Part shown: one piece after another, positions 12,201-21,851 of the stretch
Layout of the letters: every line of letters starts with the position of its first letter
Position numbering within the stretch: position 1 is the stretch's first letter
DNA from: Paramacrobiotus metropolitanus
Taxonomy: Eukaryota; Tardigrada; Eutardigrada; Parachela; Macrobiotidae
Direction of reading: 5' to 3'
NCBI RefSeq assembly: GCF_019649055.1
Contig: NW_026570275.1
Location: 124,001-188,000, forward strand
DNA: 64,000 nucleotides
Notes under the pieces: model-generated
What the model saw: the letters and a program-made list of their open reading frames with translations, nothing else
Databases searched by the model: none
What the model was told of the DNA's origin: nothing
Position numbers and translations under genes: made by a program

Positions 12201-12703
12201 TCAACAACGAAAATTATGTCGGCCCCGGCGAGCAACCCGAAGGTATGAAAAATGTTTTTGCCAAAAATCGCAGAAATTAAAATAGTGTAAAAATAGATAA
12301 GAACTGCGCTAACCAGACGAAAATTAAATTTATCTGTCTTAAGTCGTACCGATATGGATAAAAAATTATCAATCATACGTTCACATACATTTGTCTACCC
12401 TCAGCAGAGAACGGTGCCGCCAGCGGAAGTGAGTCCGTTAGCAACGGCAACATCGGCGACGATGAATTGTTTCTTAGCGCTGTTGATTTGGAAGATGAAG
12501 GTACAATCATATGTAATCTGCTCCGCTATCGTTTACCAGTGTAAAAATAATTTAAATAACTAACAGCGCGGATCGGTGATGGAGTCGTTCGCTCACAACC
12601 TGGACCCGCGAACGATGCGACTCTCCAACGTGTGGTCCCAGAGCGCCAACACACCGGAATTCCATCGCGGGATGGCTGCATATTCCGCCAGCGTCATTTA
12701 TGA
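9256..12703 (+). CDS. LRR/mucin-like type I membrane protein, five exons, one in-frame TAG (Polinton cargo)
   Basis: Exons 9256-9601, 10829-11917, 12018-12242, 12405-12500 and 12567-12703 have consensus GT-AG ends and all join in phase 1. Exon 1 gives a signal peptide (MWLGLCVIVLAATLSAA), an LRR N-terminal cysteine cap (CPRFCICTAALWKC) and one or two leucine-rich units. Exon 2 is a long Ser/Thr/Asn-rich ectodomain. Exon 3 has a membrane segment (GVVGVTVAVIGCVLIGAFLLF) followed by RKREK, and exons 4-5 a short acidic then basic tail. A single TAG at 11290-11292 interrupts exon 2; the frame is open on both sides. Intron 1 consists of 237-bp tandem repeats. It looks like a cell-surface receptor or adhesion protein. 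The stop may be a null mutation, readthrough or sequencing error. Ligand and role unknown. Confidence 0.7.
9601..10530 (+). repeat. About four tandem ~237-bp repeats containing GACCATA motifs
   Basis: Units start near 9601, 9839, 10076 and 10313. Each has several GACCATA-type motifs followed by a conserved CGACAATATTTAAAACTATT block and a GTAGATTTTATTTATTACTG block. The array is intron 1 of the membrane-protein gene, and the first three units begin with GGTACGTA, so the functional splice donor is also the first base block of the repeat. Confidence 0.85.
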
Positions 12704-13717
12704 CACTTTGGCCCGCGAAAATGAAGGCGCTGCTGCCAGTGGCATTCGGTTGTGGCGTAGTTGTGAGAGATTCAGACATGAAGAGAATTAACATTTTGCT
12801 TTGATTGCTATCTGCGTAACAGTGTAAATTCGCCAAGCCGGCGACGAGAATCATCTTGAAAAAAAATTTCTTGCTGTTTAAATGGATTATTTTAAAATTG
12901 CAATTGCTGTTTTTGCGTTCTGCTATCAATTCATTTGCTTACGTATTTGTTTTTTGACCGTATAGCCACATTTTATTTTGACCATATTGTAATTCTTCTG
13001 TTAATGGTGGTATGATTTTCTCCTATAATTCTGATTGTATTCTTGCGTTTTTTTAGCTTCTTTTAGTTTAGTTAGCTTTTTATAAAAATAAATTCCTTTC
13101 AAGCGCCCTTTACGTGCGATACCGTTGTATCTACAAGTTCAAAAATGAAAATATGTAATTATTAGTAAATCAGAGGTAGAAAAAGTTTAAGAAGATTGGT
13201 CTGAAAATATTGCTGAGTAATGTTTTTCCCATTGTACCGAACCTCAAAGAAATATTACCGAACATAGATTTAACCATACCGACCATATGATGTAATATTA
13301 CTGACCATAAGATAGAATGTCCATTCAATTACCTCCAATAAGCGCCCGATTTCTTAAAATGTCTGCATTTTTATATCACACTGACAACATGGCAAAATAA
13401 AGACGACCATATGTGCTACGATAATTATGAATACCAGCCACCAGCACTCAAGTATCCTTAATATACCTATATATATATTACACTGACCATTGGACCACTG
13501 ATGCTGACCATAGGAGCTACATGGTTACCTCGCGGGCGTACGTGGTGTTAGTAAACGCTGTGGTAGTTCGGCAAGGTAGAATGAACAGTAGCATGACCTG
13601 AGTGGTTTAATTTGTAAGTTAAAATATAATAATTATAAACCGGCAATCCCATGGTAACTGCAGTCCAAAACTTTTTCAAGTCCGATGTTTATTGTTTTAT
13701 CAGGCTCATCTTAAACG
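12704..13717. other. AT-rich spacer with GACCATA motifs at 13260-13520
   Basis: No gene seen. Several plus-strand GACCATA units lie between 13262 and 13515, marking the join between the cargo arm and the virus-like core. Confidence 0.6.
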
Positions 13718-14327
13718 TTAAGCACAGCCTTCATGCTTGGTAACGTAGACTTTTGAGTGACAAGCAAAACAGCACACACATAAACGGCGTCTTTTACGTA
13801 CGATAATAGTCGCGCAACGGTTACAATGTTGACACTGCACATAAAATTTGAAATAATTTTTTAAAACCTGGTGAATTTGCCGAAAATGAAAATGACCATA
13901 AATTTCCAAACATGTATATTTATCGTAAACGTCTACCGATGAATTTCCGGTAACCGTATCGATATCTGCAGCACTTCCTGGCATGCAAATTGCAAACGTT
14001 CGTAAAGCGTAGCCGATGTAAACGTGAAGTGGAACCAGTTGCTGCTCCATAATGTTCCGAAAATGATAAAAATTTGTCAGACGCGTCTTTGCGGTATTGA
14101 AGTAGTGGTAATTTAACAGCGGAACCGGTAAAGGCTGTATAAAAGAACAAAAATGATATATAGTTTAACGAGCAAAAACTGTTTGAGACCGGTATTCTTA
14201 CCAAGGTCAGTGTTAAATTGTGAAGGCTTGTGCCAGGTAGCGGCTCCTCACCGCAAAACAATATCGATTCTGTCGGCTCCGGTGATGTGTTTCGCGGCGT
14301 TCCACTTCCCAAGCGAATTGGCGCCAT
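13718..14327 (-). CDS. eIF2-beta-like translation-factor homologue
   Basis: Two exons on the minus strand, 14327-14202 (donor GTAAGA) and 14134-13718 (acceptor TATACAG), join in phase 0. The C-terminal 60 residues follow the eIF2-beta/eIF5 fold: GHFHFRQIHQVLKNYFKFYV corresponds to the GRFQQKQIENVLRRYI helix of eIF2-beta. A CQHC...CFAC zinc ribbon follows, then HSKVYVTKHEG in the place of HSRCSVASIKTG. The N-terminal part is short and lacks the polylysine blocks of cellular eIF2-beta. Cellular eIF2-beta is a subunit of the initiator-tRNA carrier eIF2. A truncated mimic could compete for eIF2, eIF5 or eIF2B partners, which is inference. It lies next to the dsRNA-binding gene on the same strand. 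I have not seen this gene described in Polintons. Confidence 0.72.
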
Positions 14328-14328
14328 T

Positions 14329-14961
14329 TCAGCTACTGATAAAAGGCGGCAAATCCAAAATTTCCAATAATTGTTTATGATAATTATGCAATATAATAAT
14401 TAGTAACTGTCGTGCAGAGTCGGCTTTAGCGTTGTTAACTGTCGACCCGGTTGAGGTGACTAATATTTCTTCGTTAGGAACACTGGCCTGATAATTAAAA
14501 ATAGCGGGTTCTACCGAAAGAAGTTTTTTAAATTCAACATCAAACCCCAGTATGTTTGCCAAATTTTCCAAAAAATTAGGGTAAATTAAAGGGTGATCAA
14601 ATGACGATTTTTCTAAACACTCGAGCAATCTAGAATGGTAATTTCTTAAAATAACGGCAAGCAATCTTTTTGCAGCGTCCTGTTTTGCAGTGTGTGGACT
14701 TCTACCAACACCTACCGCAAAGATATCTTCCACACTAATACCGGCACGCTGCTTGCAGATCGGTGGTTCGTTTTTGTTTCGAGGTATAGTTTTATATGTA
14801 ACCTCAAATGCTAAAATTTTTCCGACAGCATTTGCAATGTTAGAAAAGTAGCGTCGAACCATTACTGTCAGAAAATGAGGAAACGATGCTCCACTCTGAT
14901 TTCTAATATGCTTATAAACATTTTCTTCTGCACGGTAGCCGATGAGAAAAGATTTAATCAT
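14329..14961 (-). CDS. Tandem dsRNA-binding-domain protein
   Basis: A 210-residue single-exon protein. Two segments follow the dsRBD pattern, with a beta-rich part then the signature start of helix 2: GVGRSPHTAKQDAAKRLLAV around residues 85-105 and STGSTVNNAKADSARQLLII around residues 172-192. The second is weaker, with no basic KK pair. No other domain is visible. dsRBD proteins in DNA viruses (for example the poxvirus E3 family) sequester dsRNA from host sensors or Dicer. The same role here is inference. The gene diverges from the integrase across a 210-bp spacer that contains a TATA box (15007-15014) and ends two bases before the eIF2-beta-like gene starts. Confidence 0.75.
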   Translation of the reverse strand: MIKSFLIGYRAEENVYKHIRNQSGASFPHFLTVMVRRYFSNIANAVGKILAFEVTYKTIPRNKNEPPICKQRAGISVEDIFAVGVGRSPHTAKQDAAKRLLAVILRNYHSRLLECLEKSSFDHPLIYPNFLENLANILGFDVEFKKLLSVEPAIFNYQASVPNEEILVTSTGSTVNNAKADSARQLLIIILHNYHKQLLEILDLPPFISS

Positions 14962-15006
14962 TTCTGCTACACAGCATGACTGCAGTGATATCTTGATTTC
15001 GTAGTT

Positions 15007-15014
15007 TATATAAG
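15007..15014. promoter_or_regulatory. TATA box TATATAAG between divergent genes
   Basis: TATATAAG lies in the spacer between the dsRNA-binding gene (minus) and the integrase (plus). The same octamer precedes the hexon gene, and close variants precede R2, polymerase, ATPase and the IAP gene. Confidence 0.6.
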
Positions 15015-15172
15015 ACCGAACGTTAGAAGTTATCAGACAGCTTACTTGGTTTTATCGAACAATATTCTCGGGCGCAGAGAACTTATAGCCTGTATGCATT
15101 AATGGTATAAAACTGACTTACTGGAATAACCATTTTTGCGAAGGAATTGATTTTGAGGTGAGTGCACTAGAA

Positions 15173-16216
15173 ATGGTGAAGACAAGCGCAACAACTAAAA
15201 TCTCGTCAGCGTCTGTAAATCGTCGCAAAGCGACTCTGTTACGCAGTTTATTTACGGACATTTCCTCCCCAGCTTATCTAGCCAATGAAATGGCGTTGTA
15301 CCGCATAGCGAAGGATAGATCAAAAAATTTAAATTTAAGTTTTTCGAGAAAAGACGTAAAAGATTTTCTGGCGCAGCAAGATGTATATACGCTGCACCGT
15401 CCCTTACGAATAAAGTTTAAAAAATTAAAAAATTTCTGCGTAGGAGTGGACAACGTCTGGCATGCTGACCTTGTAGAAATGCAAAAGCTTAAGCGATTTA
15501 ATCTTCGTTTTCGCTACATCTTGACTATGATCGATTGTGTCAGTCGCTTTGCATTTTCGCAACCTTTAAAAAATAAATCAGCCATTGCGGTTGCGGAAGC
15601 AATGGGTCGGCTTTTTGAAAAACGTCACCCCAGTGTTTTAGTGACTGATGCCGGGAAAGAGTTTGTCAATGAAAAATCGCGGGAGGTGTACGCAAAATAT
15701 GGCATTTATCACCAGATATCAAGTTCTCGCCATAAAGCCGCCTTAGCTGAACGGTTTAACCGTACTCTAAAAATGATTATATTCAGGCATTTAACATTTA
15801 CAAAAAATCCCAACTGGGAAAACGCCCTGCAAAATATTATTGAAAACTATAACAATCGTGTACATACCGGGCACAAAAAAAAACCGAAAGAAATAACCCA
15901 CATGAATCAAGCATCTTTATTTAAGCAAGGACAGGAGAAAAAGTTTATAAAGCTTCAGAAACCGGCATTTAAAATTGGTGATCGCGTTCGAATCAGTTTG
16001 AAAAAAAATTCCTTTTCTAAAGGTTACACAAGAAATTTTTCGGACGAATTATTTCAAATTTCTGAAATAATTTATGGACCGGTCATTACGTACCACATTG
16101 CCACAGCCGATAGCCGACAGGTACTGGTGCGTGATGGAAGTCGTGTGGCGCAATTTTATAAACAAGACTTAACTTTAGTCAGGTCAGCATTCTACTTTGT
16201 TATGTGTGTTGCGTAG
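15173..16216 (+). CDS. Polinton retroviral-type integrase
   Basis: Start chosen at the ATG 15173 (AGAAATGG context); the frame is open slightly further upstream without an ATG. The protein has the Polinton N-terminal helix region (KDVKDFLAQQDVYTLHRP), the DDE core with HADLVEM (first Asp), VLVTDAGKEF (second Asp) and ALAERFNRTLK (Glu), and a C-terminal chromo/SH3-like part with KIGDRVRI. It would insert the linear element DNA and produce the 6-bp target duplication seen at the ends. The frame is intact and all three catalytic residues are present. Confidence 0.95.
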   Translation: MVKTSATTKISSASVNRRKATLLRSLFTDISSPAYLANEMALYRIAKDRSKNLNLSFSRKDVKDFLAQQDVYTLHRPLRIKFKKLKNFCVGVDNVWHADLVEMQKLKRFNLRFRYILTMIDCVSRFAFSQPLKNKSAIAVAEAMGRLFEKRHPSVLVTDAGKEFVNEKSREVYAKYGIYHQISSSRHKAALAERFNRTLKMIIFRHLTFTKNPNWENALQNIIENYNNRVHTGHKKKPKEITHMNQASLFKQGQEKKFIKLQKPAFKIGDRVRISLKKNSFSKGYTRNFSDELFQISEIIYGPVITYHIATADSRQVLVRDGSRVAQFYKQDLTLVRSAFYFVMCVA

Positions 16217-16247
16217 TGCAAAGTTTTTCTTAAAATAGGTAAAAGCA

Positions 16248-17114
16248 ATGGAGACCGGTTTCTACGTTCATCTTCACAGCGGAGCAAATCCTACCAATGA
16301 AGCACTCTCGATACGTAACACGGCTACTATGTTCTCAAGCAAACAAAACTATCCACCGCTGACGTTCCGAGAGCAAGAACAACAGTGGGAAGTTGCACTA
16401 GTGCGAATATTCTCGTCTGCTCAGTTAACACTTATTCCATTAGAGCAACGCCAACTTACATTGTTTGTTCACGGACAATTTCTTCATGGATTTATGACGC
16501 AATCTGATTTCCAGTCTACACCAGCGATCTTGGTTGATGGCGTACAACGAGAAATAACGCGTATTATGACTGCTTACCCTCAGTTTTCTAAGCCAAAGCT
16601 TGGATTAAAGGCAGGGAGGTTCGTTTTTGAGAGTGGGGATGAAGGAATACAGCTGGTCAATAGAGGAAATCTTTTAACGATAGCTCTGGGATTACCAAGA
16701 GAAGAGGGTGATCCCACACCCGTTCAGGCAGTTGCTAATTCTTTTGTTCCAGACCAAAATTTCCGTATGCATCGAGATACGACCACCCTTCGGAATAAAA
16801 ATGTGGTAGATAACACAAGGGGGAGAGGGCAGGTTATCTTTTCAATGAGTCATTTAATGTCTTCTTATGGTAATTTATCCGATAAAATTATTGGCATGGC
16901 CACTGTAGATCAACTTCTGAAAGGATATGAGCCGTACCATCTTGCGTACTTCCCAGTTCAGAACTGGTTTTTTTCAGCCAACCCGTTGTTTATCATTCAG
17001 TCTGACTGGAAAATGCTTTGGGGCGAAGACGTTTTGGGAGAAACCACGGTGACCTTGCATTATCGCAAATGCAAATCAAGCGATGGATTTAAAGACAGAT
17101 TTTACGCCTACTGA
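16248..17114 (+). CDS. Penton-like minor capsid protein
   Basis: A 288-residue protein starting 31 bases after the integrase stop. The early QQWEVALVRI motif corresponds to the WEVGL segment of Polinton/adintovirus penton (single jelly-roll) proteins, and the C-terminus has the TVTLHYRKCK beta pattern. Its place directly before the core-protein ORF and hexon supports a capsid vertex role. Assignment rests on motif and gene order rather than strong identity. Confidence 0.75.
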   Translation: METGFYVHLHSGANPTNEALSIRNTATMFSSKQNYPPLTFREQEQQWEVALVRIFSSAQLTLIPLEQRQLTLFVHGQFLHGFMTQSDFQSTPAILVDGVQREITRIMTAYPQFSKPKLGLKAGRFVFESGDEGIQLVNRGNLLTIALGLPREEGDPTPVQAVANSFVPDQNFRMHRDTTTLRNKNVVDNTRGRGQVIFSMSHLMSSYGNLSDKIIGMATVDQLLKGYEPYHLAYFPVQNWFFSANPLFIIQSDWKMLWGEDVLGETTVTLHYRKCKSSDGFKDRFYAY

Positions 17115-17228
17115 GTTTGCAAGATTTTTAACCTGTGTAAGAATCATTCATAATTCTTATCAGACACTGCAATCACAATAAATTATATCGAGCTTTCGCT
17201 TTGCGGTTCTATTAAAGTAGCGGTTTAG

Positions 17229-17236
17229 TATATAAG
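17229..17236 (+). promoter_or_regulatory. TATA box for the core-protein/hexon transcript
   Basis: TATATAAG lies about 60 bases before the basic ORF. A transcript starting about 30 bases downstream would carry both the basic ORF and the hexon ORF and would lack the upstream ATG at 17239. Confidence 0.65.
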
Positions 17237-17295
17237 GCATGGCGCAGTGAACGGATAAATACATAAAAGTGCAGTTTTGATTTTATCTTTCGAAA

Positions 17296-17472
17296 ACGGC
17301 TTACCGAAAGAAGAAAAAGGCTGCAAAGAGGCGATTAATAAAGCGTACCACGGTACAAACTGTCTTTGTTGGACGTAAATCTAGACGGAAGAGTAGAAAG
17401 CGCAAACGTTCAATTCGTACTGGATTGTTTAAGAAGATGATTCGGGGTAAATCACTTGCTTCAGTTATTTAA
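17296..17472 (+). CDS. Small basic core protein (adenovirus pX/mu-like), apparent ACG start
   Basis: A 58-codon frame ends 8 bases before the hexon ATG and is strongly basic (VGRKSRRKSRKRKRSIRTG), like the DNA-condensing core peptides of adenoviruses and the pX-like proteins of adintoviruses. It has no ATG at its 5-prime end. The codon ACG at 17296 has an ideal context (A at -3, G at +4) and is followed by a plausible start, AYRKKKKAAKRR. The first in-frame ATG is at 17437, after the basic region. The ACG could be a real near-cognate start allowing leaky scanning to the hexon, or a decayed ATG. Confidence 0.65.
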   Translation, partial: TAYRKKKKAAKRRLIKRTTVQTVFVGRKSRRKSRKRKRSIRTGLFKKMIRGKSLASVI

Positions 17473-17480
17473 TCGGAAAA

Positions 17481-19094
17481 ATGTCTACAAAAAATCAATC
17501 AACTGTGGAAAAATTTCCTGATGAGTTGCAACTTTTTGACCCACCAATATCACAATCCATAATAGAAGAAAGTTATAAAACGGAAGTATTACCGATAAAT
17601 CAGATAGTTAACAATTCTGATGTAATAGAATTTCTCCTTCCGCCTACTGAGAACTACTTAGACCTGGCTGACGTCTTGCTGTATATGCGCTGCCAAATTT
17701 TAGAAAACGATAAATCCAGGCCACTAGGCTTGATAAAAGCTAAAACGACTTCCATCAAAAGAACACTTTCAGGTACAGAGATCGCAAGTCAAAATACAAA
17801 CGATGCCGTTCAACCAGGAAGTAATGGTTCTGCGGCAAGTAATTCAGGAGGTCGAATACTGCCCAACACACGTAATCCACCAAACAACAGCAACCAACCA
17901 CCTGCAAACGTAGATTACACAATTGATCCTTTAGCGGATCCTCAGATCGCAGCTGCTTTAGCCAGCTTAGACCCTGCTGAGAGGGACCGATTATCAAAAC
18001 AGATTAGCACAAAGGGGATCCGCGATGCGGCGCCGGTGAATTTGTTGTTTTATATGTGCTTTGAACGCTGCGAAATAGAAATAAATGGCATACCAGTTGT
18101 TGTGAGCTACAATAATTACGGATATAAGGGATTTTTTCATACCCTGCTGAACTACTCGCGTGGCGTGAAAAAAAATCTGTTGCGTAATGTTCTGTGGAGA
18201 AAAGATCGGATTAATGAAAGTGATCCTGAAAACAGTATGGACCACACTGACCTCCTTCTACCCGAAAAAAATAAAGGTCTTGCAGAACGCTATGAATTAA
18301 CTAAAGAAGGAAAACCATTTGAAATGTTGGGTAGAATAATGCATGAATTTTTCTTTATCGAAAATTATTTATTACCGGAAATTTCTGTTAAAATTAAGTT
18401 ATTCAAACGAAATCCCAGTTTTTTCCTTTTATCAAGTGACGAGTCGCCGAATTATTACCTGAATATTTTGGATATGCGTTTATTAACGCGCTACGTTAAA
18501 ATAACGGAAAAAATCCACGAGCAGATTCAAAAAAGACTAACAACGCAACCGGCTATTTACAAAATATATTCAGCCACGGATGTTCGTACACGAGCTTTAG
18601 CGCCGGGATCGAGACAGTACACAATAGACAACTTTTTTGGATCTGAAAGAATACCGAATCGTATTATATTTGCTATGGTTACGCACGAAGCGTACGTAGG
18701 AAATTACCGAAAAAACCCGCTTAATTTTCAGCATTTTAATTTAGAAGAAATTACATTAGTGGTCGATAATCAAATATATTCTTATAAAGTCGATTTTGCA
18801 AACGAACAATACGCCATGCTATTCTCAGCATTGTCTTGTCAGTTAGGAAATAGGGACTTTGGTTGCTCCTCTGACACCTCTTATCAAGACTTAAAATATG
18901 GGACAAGTATTTTTCCTTTTGATTTAACTCCTAATCATAACACTGAAGATATTCCGATTGAAAGAAAACAATTTGCAAGACTAGAATTGAGATTCAGCAA
19001 GCCGCTTACTGAACCAATAGAATTACTGGTTTTTTCGGAACAGCCGCGGATCTTTCACGTGGATAAAAATAAAAAACTTTTGCCTATTTTTTAG
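17481..19094 (+). CDS. Hexon-like major capsid protein (double jelly-roll)
   Basis: The 537-residue frame starts at the ATG 17481. The N-terminal region (LQLFDPPISQSIIE, then IEFLLPPTENYLDLADVLLYM at about residues 53-73) matches the signature of Polinton/adintovirus major capsid proteins, often annotated as F54H12.2-like. Residues about 105-165 are a Gly/Asn/Ser/Pro-rich loop. Further beta-rich parts include YNNYGYKGFFHTLLNY and IFPFDLTPNHN. Such proteins form the trimeric capsomers of icosahedral particles. The frame is intact, so selection for capsid function is plausible. Confidence 0.88.
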   Translation: MSTKNQSTVEKFPDELQLFDPPISQSIIEESYKTEVLPINQIVNNSDVIEFLLPPTENYLDLADVLLYMRCQILENDKSRPLGLIKAKTTSIKRTLSGTEIASQNTNDAVQPGSNGSAASNSGGRILPNTRNPPNNSNQPPANVDYTIDPLADPQIAAALASLDPAERDRLSKQISTKGIRDAAPVNLLFYMCFERCEIEINGIPVVVSYNNYGYKGFFHTLLNYSRGVKKNLLRNVLWRKDRINESDPENSMDHTDLLLPEKNKGLAERYELTKEGKPFEMLGRIMHEFFFIENYLLPEISVKIKLFKRNPSFFLLSSDESPNYYLNILDMRLLTRYVKITEKIHEQIQKRLTTQPAIYKIYSATDVRTRALAPGSRQYTIDNFFGSERIPNRIIFAMVTHEAYVGNYRKNPLNFQHFNLEEITLVVDNQIYSYKVDFANEQYAMLFSALSCQLGNRDFGCSSDTSYQDLKYGTSIFPFDLTPNHNTEDIPIERKQFARLELRFSKPLTEPIELLVFSEQPRIFHVDKNKKLLPIF

Positions 19095-20248
19095 TCTATT
19101 TTATAATCAGAAATGTTTACGTGTTCCTGCTCCTGCATGCCTATTTTCTTTTGTATTTATAAAGCTATAAATTTTTTAGTTGCTTTTTTCGATTTTTTCC
19201 ACTCAAACCTCACTGACGTGCGAAATTATGTCGTTTGTTGTAGTGAATTTAAAAAAACCCCAAGACATACACGCTGAGCATTTTCGAAGAACGCTTGACC
19301 ACAAGCAAAATCACGACTTAAGGATATAGGTAAAAGTACAGTTAACCAAAGGTAAAGGCATGTTTGACCCTAAGTGACAGTGCGGTTGACCATAGGTAAA
19401 GGCACGTTGACCATACGTGAAAGTACGGCTGACCATAGGTAAAGGCACGTTGACCATACGTGAAAGTACGGCTGACCATAATTAAAACACAAAATACGTT
19501 TGACTATATAATGAAGTACGGCTGACCATAGGTAAAGGCACGTTTGACCATAAGTGAAAGTACGGCTGACCATAATTAAAACACAAAGTACGTTTGACTA
19601 TATAATGAAGTACGGCTGACCATAGGTGAAGGCACTTTTGACCATAAGTAAAAGTACAGTTGACTATAAGTTAAAATACGGTTAACCATAGGTAAAGGCA
19701 CGTTTGACCATAAGTGCAAGTGCCGTTGACCGTAGGTAAACGTTCGGTTTACCATAGACGTTTGACCATAACGGAAAGTAACGGTTGAGCATTAATTAGA
19801 CGTAAGGTATGTTACACCGTAAGTTGAAGTACGGTAGACCGTAGATTAAAGTACGGTTGACCATGATAAAACATGATGTACATTTGACCATACGTTAAGT
19901 ATGGTTGACTATATGTAAAGCTACCACTGCCTATAAGTAAAATTACTGACTATAAGTGGAAGAGCCTACGATCATTATTAAACTGCGATTGGCGATAAGT
20001 AAAAGTACAACTGGCCAGTGGTTGAAGTACCTGCTACATGCTCACCGATTAAAAAACCATACTTTATTACCAAATTGATTAATAATTAGCAGTTCACCGC
20101 ATGAAATATGACAGTCGAGCAGAGACAACTAAGTGTCCGAAAGTCAAAAAATTTGATAAAATATAACAGGGCTCTACCACAGGCAGTATCATCGTTTACC
20201 ATAAATCGATTATTGTTGGCACGTTCAGCAAATTTACAACTAAACATA
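19095..20248 (+). repeat. Internal GACCATA repeat array (densest at 19320-20030)
   Basis: No gene seen. Units of about 22-25 bases of the form TGACCATAGGTAAAGGCACGT and TGACCATAAGTGAAAGTACGG alternate, all on the plus strand. One larger unit (TGACCATAATTAAAACACAAA through ATGAAGTACGGC) is repeated nearly exactly at 19474 and 19570. The array separates the capsid genes from the nucleotide-metabolism genes. Confidence 0.88.
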
Positions 20249-20875
20249 TTAAAAATTATTTAATACAGTATTTAAAATCGTTTTCGCAATGATGTCTTCG
20301 GGCAGTTGCGCATTTATTCGAATAATATTTTTAGGAGGACGCAAAATGTTCTCATATGCAGCTTGCACTTTCCCTAAATCATCTATCACAATATCCTTGA
20401 CAGCTTCCGGATTTTTTTCTTTCCGAAAAAGCATTCTGCGTAGAGCTGCCATAGGAGGAATTTCCAGAAAAAAGGTGAGGTCAGGAGTCGGACAATTCAG
20501 CCCTTTTTCAAGTTCTTCGATCCACTGCGGATTCAAGCCTCGTGAAATTCCATAGGCCATTCCAGACAAGCAGTATCTATCAATTATTACCATTTTATCA
20601 GCCGCTAGATCATTCAAAATTTGCTCTACGTATACTGAGCGCTGAGAGCAAAACAGAAGATGTGCGGTTGTGGAACGCAATAGCTCAGGAGAGGATAGAA
20701 TCACTTGTATTAGGGGCAACAAACCTAGATTGTCCCTGTCAGGCACATGCGGAAAATTGTAAACTTTGACATTGTGACCCAAATCAGTAAGCGACCTTTG
20801 CAAACGTAAGCATTGCGTAGACTTTCCTGAAGCGTTTAATCCCTCAAGCACTATTAATTTACCATATTTAGTCAT
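20249..20875 (-). CDS. Thymidylate kinase
   Basis: The start is taken at the ATG 20875, giving the family's usual MTKYGKLIVLEG beginning; an upstream ATG at 20914 would add 13 residues. The P-loop is GLNASGKS, the substrate region DRYCLSGMAYG holds the DR(Y/H) motif, and length (208 residues) matches eukaryotic and viral dTMP kinases. It converts dTMP to dTDP for DNA synthesis. With the R2 gene 1.2 kb away it makes a dNTP-supply pair, common in large DNA viruses but unusual in Polintons. Confidence 0.92.
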   Translation of the reverse strand: MTKYGKLIVLEGLNASGKSTQCLRLQRSLTDLGHNVKVYNFPHVPDRDNLGLLPLIQVILSSPELLRSTTAHLLFCSQRSVYVEQILNDLAADKMVIIDRYCLSGMAYGISRGLNPQWIEELEKGLNCPTPDLTFFLEIPPMAALRRMLFRKEKNPEAVKDIVIDDLGKVQAAYENILRPPKNIIRINAQLPEDIIAKTILNTVLNNF

Positions 20876-21054
20876 AATGGCAAGCCAATAGAGAAAAACA
20901 GAACCAATGCTCAAGTTAGTGTAGGATGTCGTTTTTATTTATGATGACCACGCAACACACGCAAAGGTGATAACAGTTTCATGATCAATGATAAAATTAT
21001 CGCAATTTTAGATGTTACATCAAGTAAACTTTAATCGATTGACAACAATCTGAT

Positions 21055-21851
21055 TTACCCAGAAAAATACTCCGTAGGGCCACCACGCTTAGGAACGCCA
21101 GATTGGTGGTGCTGTCTAATGTCTCGAAAGGCAACCAATTTCTCAGCTATGGTAAACCCTTTTAAGTACTCATGCGCGGCAACATTCTTTAGGATCTCAA
21201 ACGCCACGCTTTTCGAATTTTGATTCTCGCCGGATAAACTTCGAAGATCGCACAACAGTTTTTCTAATTCCACTTCAGCAAGGTAAATTGCATCCAGCCG
21301 AATGCGACTCGGTAATGGAGAAGATGGTGAATGCAAATTAACATCCATAGGAGCTCCGCACCAGGGAACATTCTGGGCGCTATACATCCGACCGCAGTTA
21401 GCATTCCGACTGTCCATTCCTTGCTGATATTGCGAGGAATTCGCTAAATTCACCGGATGTTGGAAGAGAATTGCTGGATTTAATGGCTGTGGAGGGTGTT
21501 GTGGACCAGAGGCTCCTTGATCCCCAAAGCTTTTAAAATACTCCTCAAGACGTAATACTTCCGGCTGTGCCTGTTGACCTTCAAATGCACCAGTTTTATC
21601 TCAAATCAAGACGAACTATTTCTAATTATAAGGAAATGTTTGGAGATACTAAAATTACCTTCAGTTGGCACATTCGTCGGAAACTGCGGTTGTAACGCTG
21701 GAAGTTGCTGATGTTGTTTCATAAATCCAACAACTTGGTACGGATACTGCTCTCGCGCAACTGGGCCAGTTACTCGGGAATTTTCGACTGCATTGTTAAC
21801 AACACCAGCCACTGCCGGGCGCGCGGAAGAATCTGGCGCCTGTTCTGCCAT
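21055..21851 (-). CDS. Pro/Gln-rich protein of unknown function, two exons
   Basis: Exon 1 is 21851-21659 (MAEQAPDSSARPAV start, donor GTAATT) and exon 2 is 21599-21055 (acceptor ATTTGAG); the 59-base intron joins them in phase. The 245-residue product is rich in Pro, Gln, Ser and Asn in its first half, with a helical second half (LAEVELEKLLCDLRSL, then FTIAEKLVAFRDIRQHHQ). A TATAAAA box lies at 21918-21912 on the same strand. I recognise no family; a virion scaffold or accessory protein is a guess from position. Confidence 0.65.

Noticed and set aside
14153-14380. Plus-strand frame over 14153-14380
   Set aside because: Antisense to the spliced eIF2-beta-like and dsRBD genes, with no domain.
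17239-17250. ATG at 17239 as start of the basic core protein
   Set aside because: It meets TGA after three codons and lies too near the TATA box to be in the transcript.
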